This document shows positions 6,459 to 7,912 of a stretch of DNA of 7,912 bases, piece after piece. Where the stretch lies: the NCBI GenBank assembly GCA_023249815.1, contig JAHFBX010000124.1, forward strand, positions 1 to 7,912, given 5' to 3'. Under the pieces are notes generated by a model that saw only the letters and a program-made list of their open reading frames with translations, was not told where the DNA came from and did not search any database. The translations under genes were made by a program, and so were the position numbers. This DNA is from Candidatus Eiseniibacteriota bacterium (GTDB taxonomy: Bacteria; Eisenbacteria; RBG-16-71-46). Positions within the stretch are counted from its first letter, which is position 1. Every line of letters starts with the position of its first letter.

Positions 6459-7625
6459 ATGCTCGCCAGACGCCTCCATCCATCCCACGCCCTCGCGTGG
6501 GGCATGGCCATGCTTGTACTGGCCTGCCCGAGCGCCCGCGCCGCCGCCCCCGCAGTGCTCGTCAATCCTGACTTTGCATTCCCGCTGCCTGGCGACTTCG
6601 TGACCCCGGCGAACGCCGCTTCGGCCGGGCTTGCGCTCGCGGACCGCTGGCTGGGCACGACCGGGTTCGAGAATCCGGCGACGACGCTCCCCAAGGGCCT
6701 CGAGCTGTCGCCGCTGTTCCAACGCGTGAGCCGGCAGGACATCTCGTCGCAGAACCGCGATTTCGAACAGGTGACGGGCTACCCCGACGCGGCCGGTGCC
6801 CGCTACGCGATGGCATTCCGAGAGTGGGGGGTCACGCTCTACGCGTGGCAGCCCGTGCTGCGCCTGGAGGAGTTCTCGTACTCGGCCGGCCCGCTCGCGA
6901 CGCCGGCGTTCCAGCGCCTGCTCACGTCGCAGCGAGAGATCCGCGCCGGCGGGTCGGTGTCGCACGCTGCAGGCGGCGTGCGCGTCGGGTTCGCCGGGGA
7001 GTACGTGCGACGCGACGACGCCTACGAGACGCACGAACAGTCCGGCGACCCGTCGGCCGGCGACCGGCTCATCGACATGAGTGGCGACGGGTACGGAGTG
7101 AGCGGCGGCGTGGCGTGGGAGAAGGATATCGACCGACCGTGGGGTAGCTGGTTCGGCGCCGCGCTTCGTTATGGCTCCGAGCTCACCATGACCGGCACGG
7201 CCGACGAGCGCCTGGCGCTCGGCGACACGACGTACGACTTCACGGCGACGCGTGACGCCGAGTGGTCGGGCGGCGTCTCGGGGCGGGTCACCATCGCGCC
7301 GGCGACGCGCTTCGTGGCCGGTCTCTCCGTGCGCAGCGGGGCCGACTGGAAGGGTTTGAATATCGGCACCACGACCGGCGCGAGCTGGAGCGTGGGCTTC
7401 GACTGGAAGGACCCGGAGCTCCCCTGGGGCGCCCGCTTCGGCGTCGGGCAGGAGAAGAACCCCGGCGCGGTCGAGGAGAAGGCCGGATTGATCTCGGTGG
7501 GCTTCACGTGGGTGTCCGGCGACCTCGTGCTCGATGCGGGCATACTGCACCGGAACCTCGCGCACGGAGACCTGCCACGCTCCTCGGACGACCGCATCGT
7601 GGCCTCGGTGCGGATCGCGTTGTAG
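6459..7625 (+). CDS. Outer-membrane beta-barrel protein, PorV/FadL-like
   Basis: This 388-residue exported protein has an N-terminal signal peptide: basic residues at 4-5, hydrophobic core AWGMAMLVLA, and a SARA-AA signal peptidase I site near residue 28-29. VLAC at 20-23 is only a poor lipobox. Residues 37-80 carry the LGTTGFENPATTLP stretch with the Asn-Pro-Ala motif typical of PorV/FadL-type barrels. From about 115 onward there are alternating amphipathic strands rich in Gly, Tyr, Trp and Thr (for example ARYAMAFREWGVTLYAW, GVRVGFAGEYVRR, WFGAALRYGSELTM, ARFGVGQEK, LISVGFTWVSGDLVLDAGIL), separated by polar loops. This fits a barrel of perhaps 12-14 strands. The C-terminus ends in a hydrophobic strand closing with Leu, not the usual Phe. 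The ATG directly follows the mutase TGA with no spacer; GGAG (6450-6453) is 5 nt upstream inside the mutase gene, so translation is probably coupled. The transported or bound substrate is unknown. Confidence 0.82.
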   Translation: MLARRLHPSHALAWGMAMLVLACPSARAAAPAVLVNPDFAFPLPGDFVTPANAASAGLALADRWLGTTGFENPATTLPKGLELSPLFQRVSRQDISSQNRDFEQVTGYPDAAGARYAMAFREWGVTLYAWQPVLRLEEFSYSAGPLATPAFQRLLTSQREIRAGGSVSHAAGGVRVGFAGEYVRRDDAYETHEQSGDPSAGDRLIDMSGDGYGVSGGVAWEKDIDRPWGSWFGAALRYGSELTMTGTADERLALGDTTYDFTATRDAEWSGGVSGRVTIAPATRFVAGLSVRSGADWKGLNIGTTTGASWSVGFDWKDPELPWGARFGVGQEKNPGAVEEKAGLISVGFTWVSGDLVLDAGILHRNLAHGDLPRSSDDRIVASVRIAL

Positions 7626-7636
7626 CGGCTCTTCAC

Positions 7637-7670
7637 GGGGCCCCGGCGCTCCCGGAGCGAGCGGGGCCCT
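7637..7670 (+). terminator. GC-rich hairpin after the outer-membrane protein gene
   Basis: A long inverted repeat begins 12 nt after the stop codon. The outer stem is GGGGCCCCG (7637-7645) paired with CGGGGCCCT (7662-7670, outermost pair G-U). After a small asymmetric bulge (G7646 opposite A7660-G7661), the inner stem CGCTC (7647-7651) pairs with GAGCG (7655-7659) over a CCG loop. No T-run follows, so it departs from the classical intrinsic terminator; a U-less hairpin terminator or an mRNA 3'-end stabiliser are both possible. It separates the mutase/barrel operon from the tRNA promoter. Confidence 0.6.
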
Positions 7671-7671
7671 G

Positions 7672-7680
7672 TGCTATACT
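7672..7680 (+). promoter_or_regulatory. Extended -10 promoter of the tRNA-Leu gene
   Basis: TGCTATACT combines an extended -10 TG with a TATACT hexamer (5 of 6 consensus matches), conspicuous in very GC-rich surroundings. No -35-like hexamer occurs 16-18 nt upstream, where the right arm and loop of the hairpin lie, consistent with an extended -10 promoter. The transcript would start near 7687, leaving a 5' leader of about 105 nt before the mature tRNA. The leader has no evident coding region; it contains a small GCCAC/GTGGC hairpin (7717-7729) and is otherwise GC-rich and unremarkable. Confidence 0.5.
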
Positions 7681-7793
7681 CCCGCCCGCTTTCGCAGCGT
7701 CGTGGAGCCCGGTCGGGCCACCCGGTGGCAGATTCCAGCAGCACCGGCGCGCCACGGGCCAGGGCGCCGCGACCCGCGCCATGACACCGGCGT

Positions 7794-7878
7794 GCGAGAG
7801 TGGCGAAACTGGCAGACGCGCCGGATTTAGGATCCGGTGAGGCGACTCGTGGGGGTTCGAATCCCCCCTCTCGCACCA
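7794..7878 (+). tRNA. tRNA-Leu (anticodon UAG)
   Basis: A complete class II tRNA cloverleaf, decoding leucine CUN codons (best match CUA). The acceptor stem GCGAGAG (7794-7800) pairs with CTCTCGC (7868-7874), followed by discriminator A7875 and an encoded CCA (7876-7878). The D-arm contains the TGGCGAAACTGGCAGACGC pattern usual for bacterial tRNA-Leu. The anticodon stem CCGGA (7821-7825)/TCCGG (7833-7837) encloses loop TTTAGGA with anticodon TAG at 7828-7830. The long variable arm (7838-7850) forms GAG-GCGA-CTC. The T-arm is GGGGG-TTCGAAT-CCCCC (7851-7867). The A at the discriminator position and the long variable arm are leucine identity features. The gene lies alone, with no second tRNA in the remaining 34 nt of the window. 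Confidence 0.98.
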
Positions 7879-7912
7879 GCCCGCCTCGACCCGCACCCGG
7901 ACCCGCGCGCGA

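Noticed and set aside
5901..7565. Long minus-strand open frame (554 codons) opposite the mutase and barrel genes
   Set aside because: It is a by-product of high GC and codon bias in the plus-strand genes. It is His/Arg/Ala-rich, with no domain-like or membrane pattern.
7633..7896. Minus-strand reading frame across the tRNA gene with the peptide CERGDSNPHESPHRILNPAR
   Set aside because: This is the familiar antisense translation of a tRNA-Leu gene, often mis-annotated as a protein. The cloverleaf on the plus strand explains the sequence.

Overview
This is a high-GC bacterial chromosomal segment with densely packed genes, short gaps and strong G/C bias at third codon positions. It shows no insertion sequence, phage gene, CRISPR array or att site. 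The lineage cannot be fixed from the sequence. A secreted YCII-domain protein and a PorV/FadL-like outer-membrane barrel imply a diderm (Gram-negative-type) cell. Together with an archaeal-type phosphoglycerate mutase and very high GC, this would suit an environmental phylum such as Eisenbacteria or Gemmatimonadota, but that is inference.

Left part (1-2517). The C-terminal end of an unidentified gene is followed closely by a GNAT acetyltransferase of the spermidine/spermine N-acetyltransferase (SSAT) type. Convergent to these is a two-gene minus-strand operon: a 3-hydroxyacyl/3-hydroxybutyryl-CoA dehydrogenase, then a GTG-started gene overlapping its stop codon by 4 nt. That second gene encodes an uncharacterised helical protein with a nucleotidyltransferase-like C-terminal half. 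A plausible sigma70-type promoter and a GGAGG ribosome binding site lie in front of the dehydrogenase.

Middle part (2693-5170). Divergent from that operon is a large polytopic membrane protein with GT-C glycosyltransferase-like features. After about 100 nt comes a secreted protein made of two YCII-like domains in tandem.

Right part (5244-7912). A cofactor-independent, archaeal-type phosphoglycerate mutase is followed with no spacer by an outer-membrane barrel protein. A strong GC hairpin ends this transcription unit. An extended -10 box immediately downstream precedes a tRNA-Leu(UAG) gene with an encoded CCA end.

Most of the window is ordinary housekeeping and envelope gene content. I see no convincing new multi-gene system. 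The points most worth checking are the secreted tandem-YCII protein, the coupled nucleotidyltransferase-like protein, and the direct coupling of a glycolytic mutase to an outer-membrane protein.
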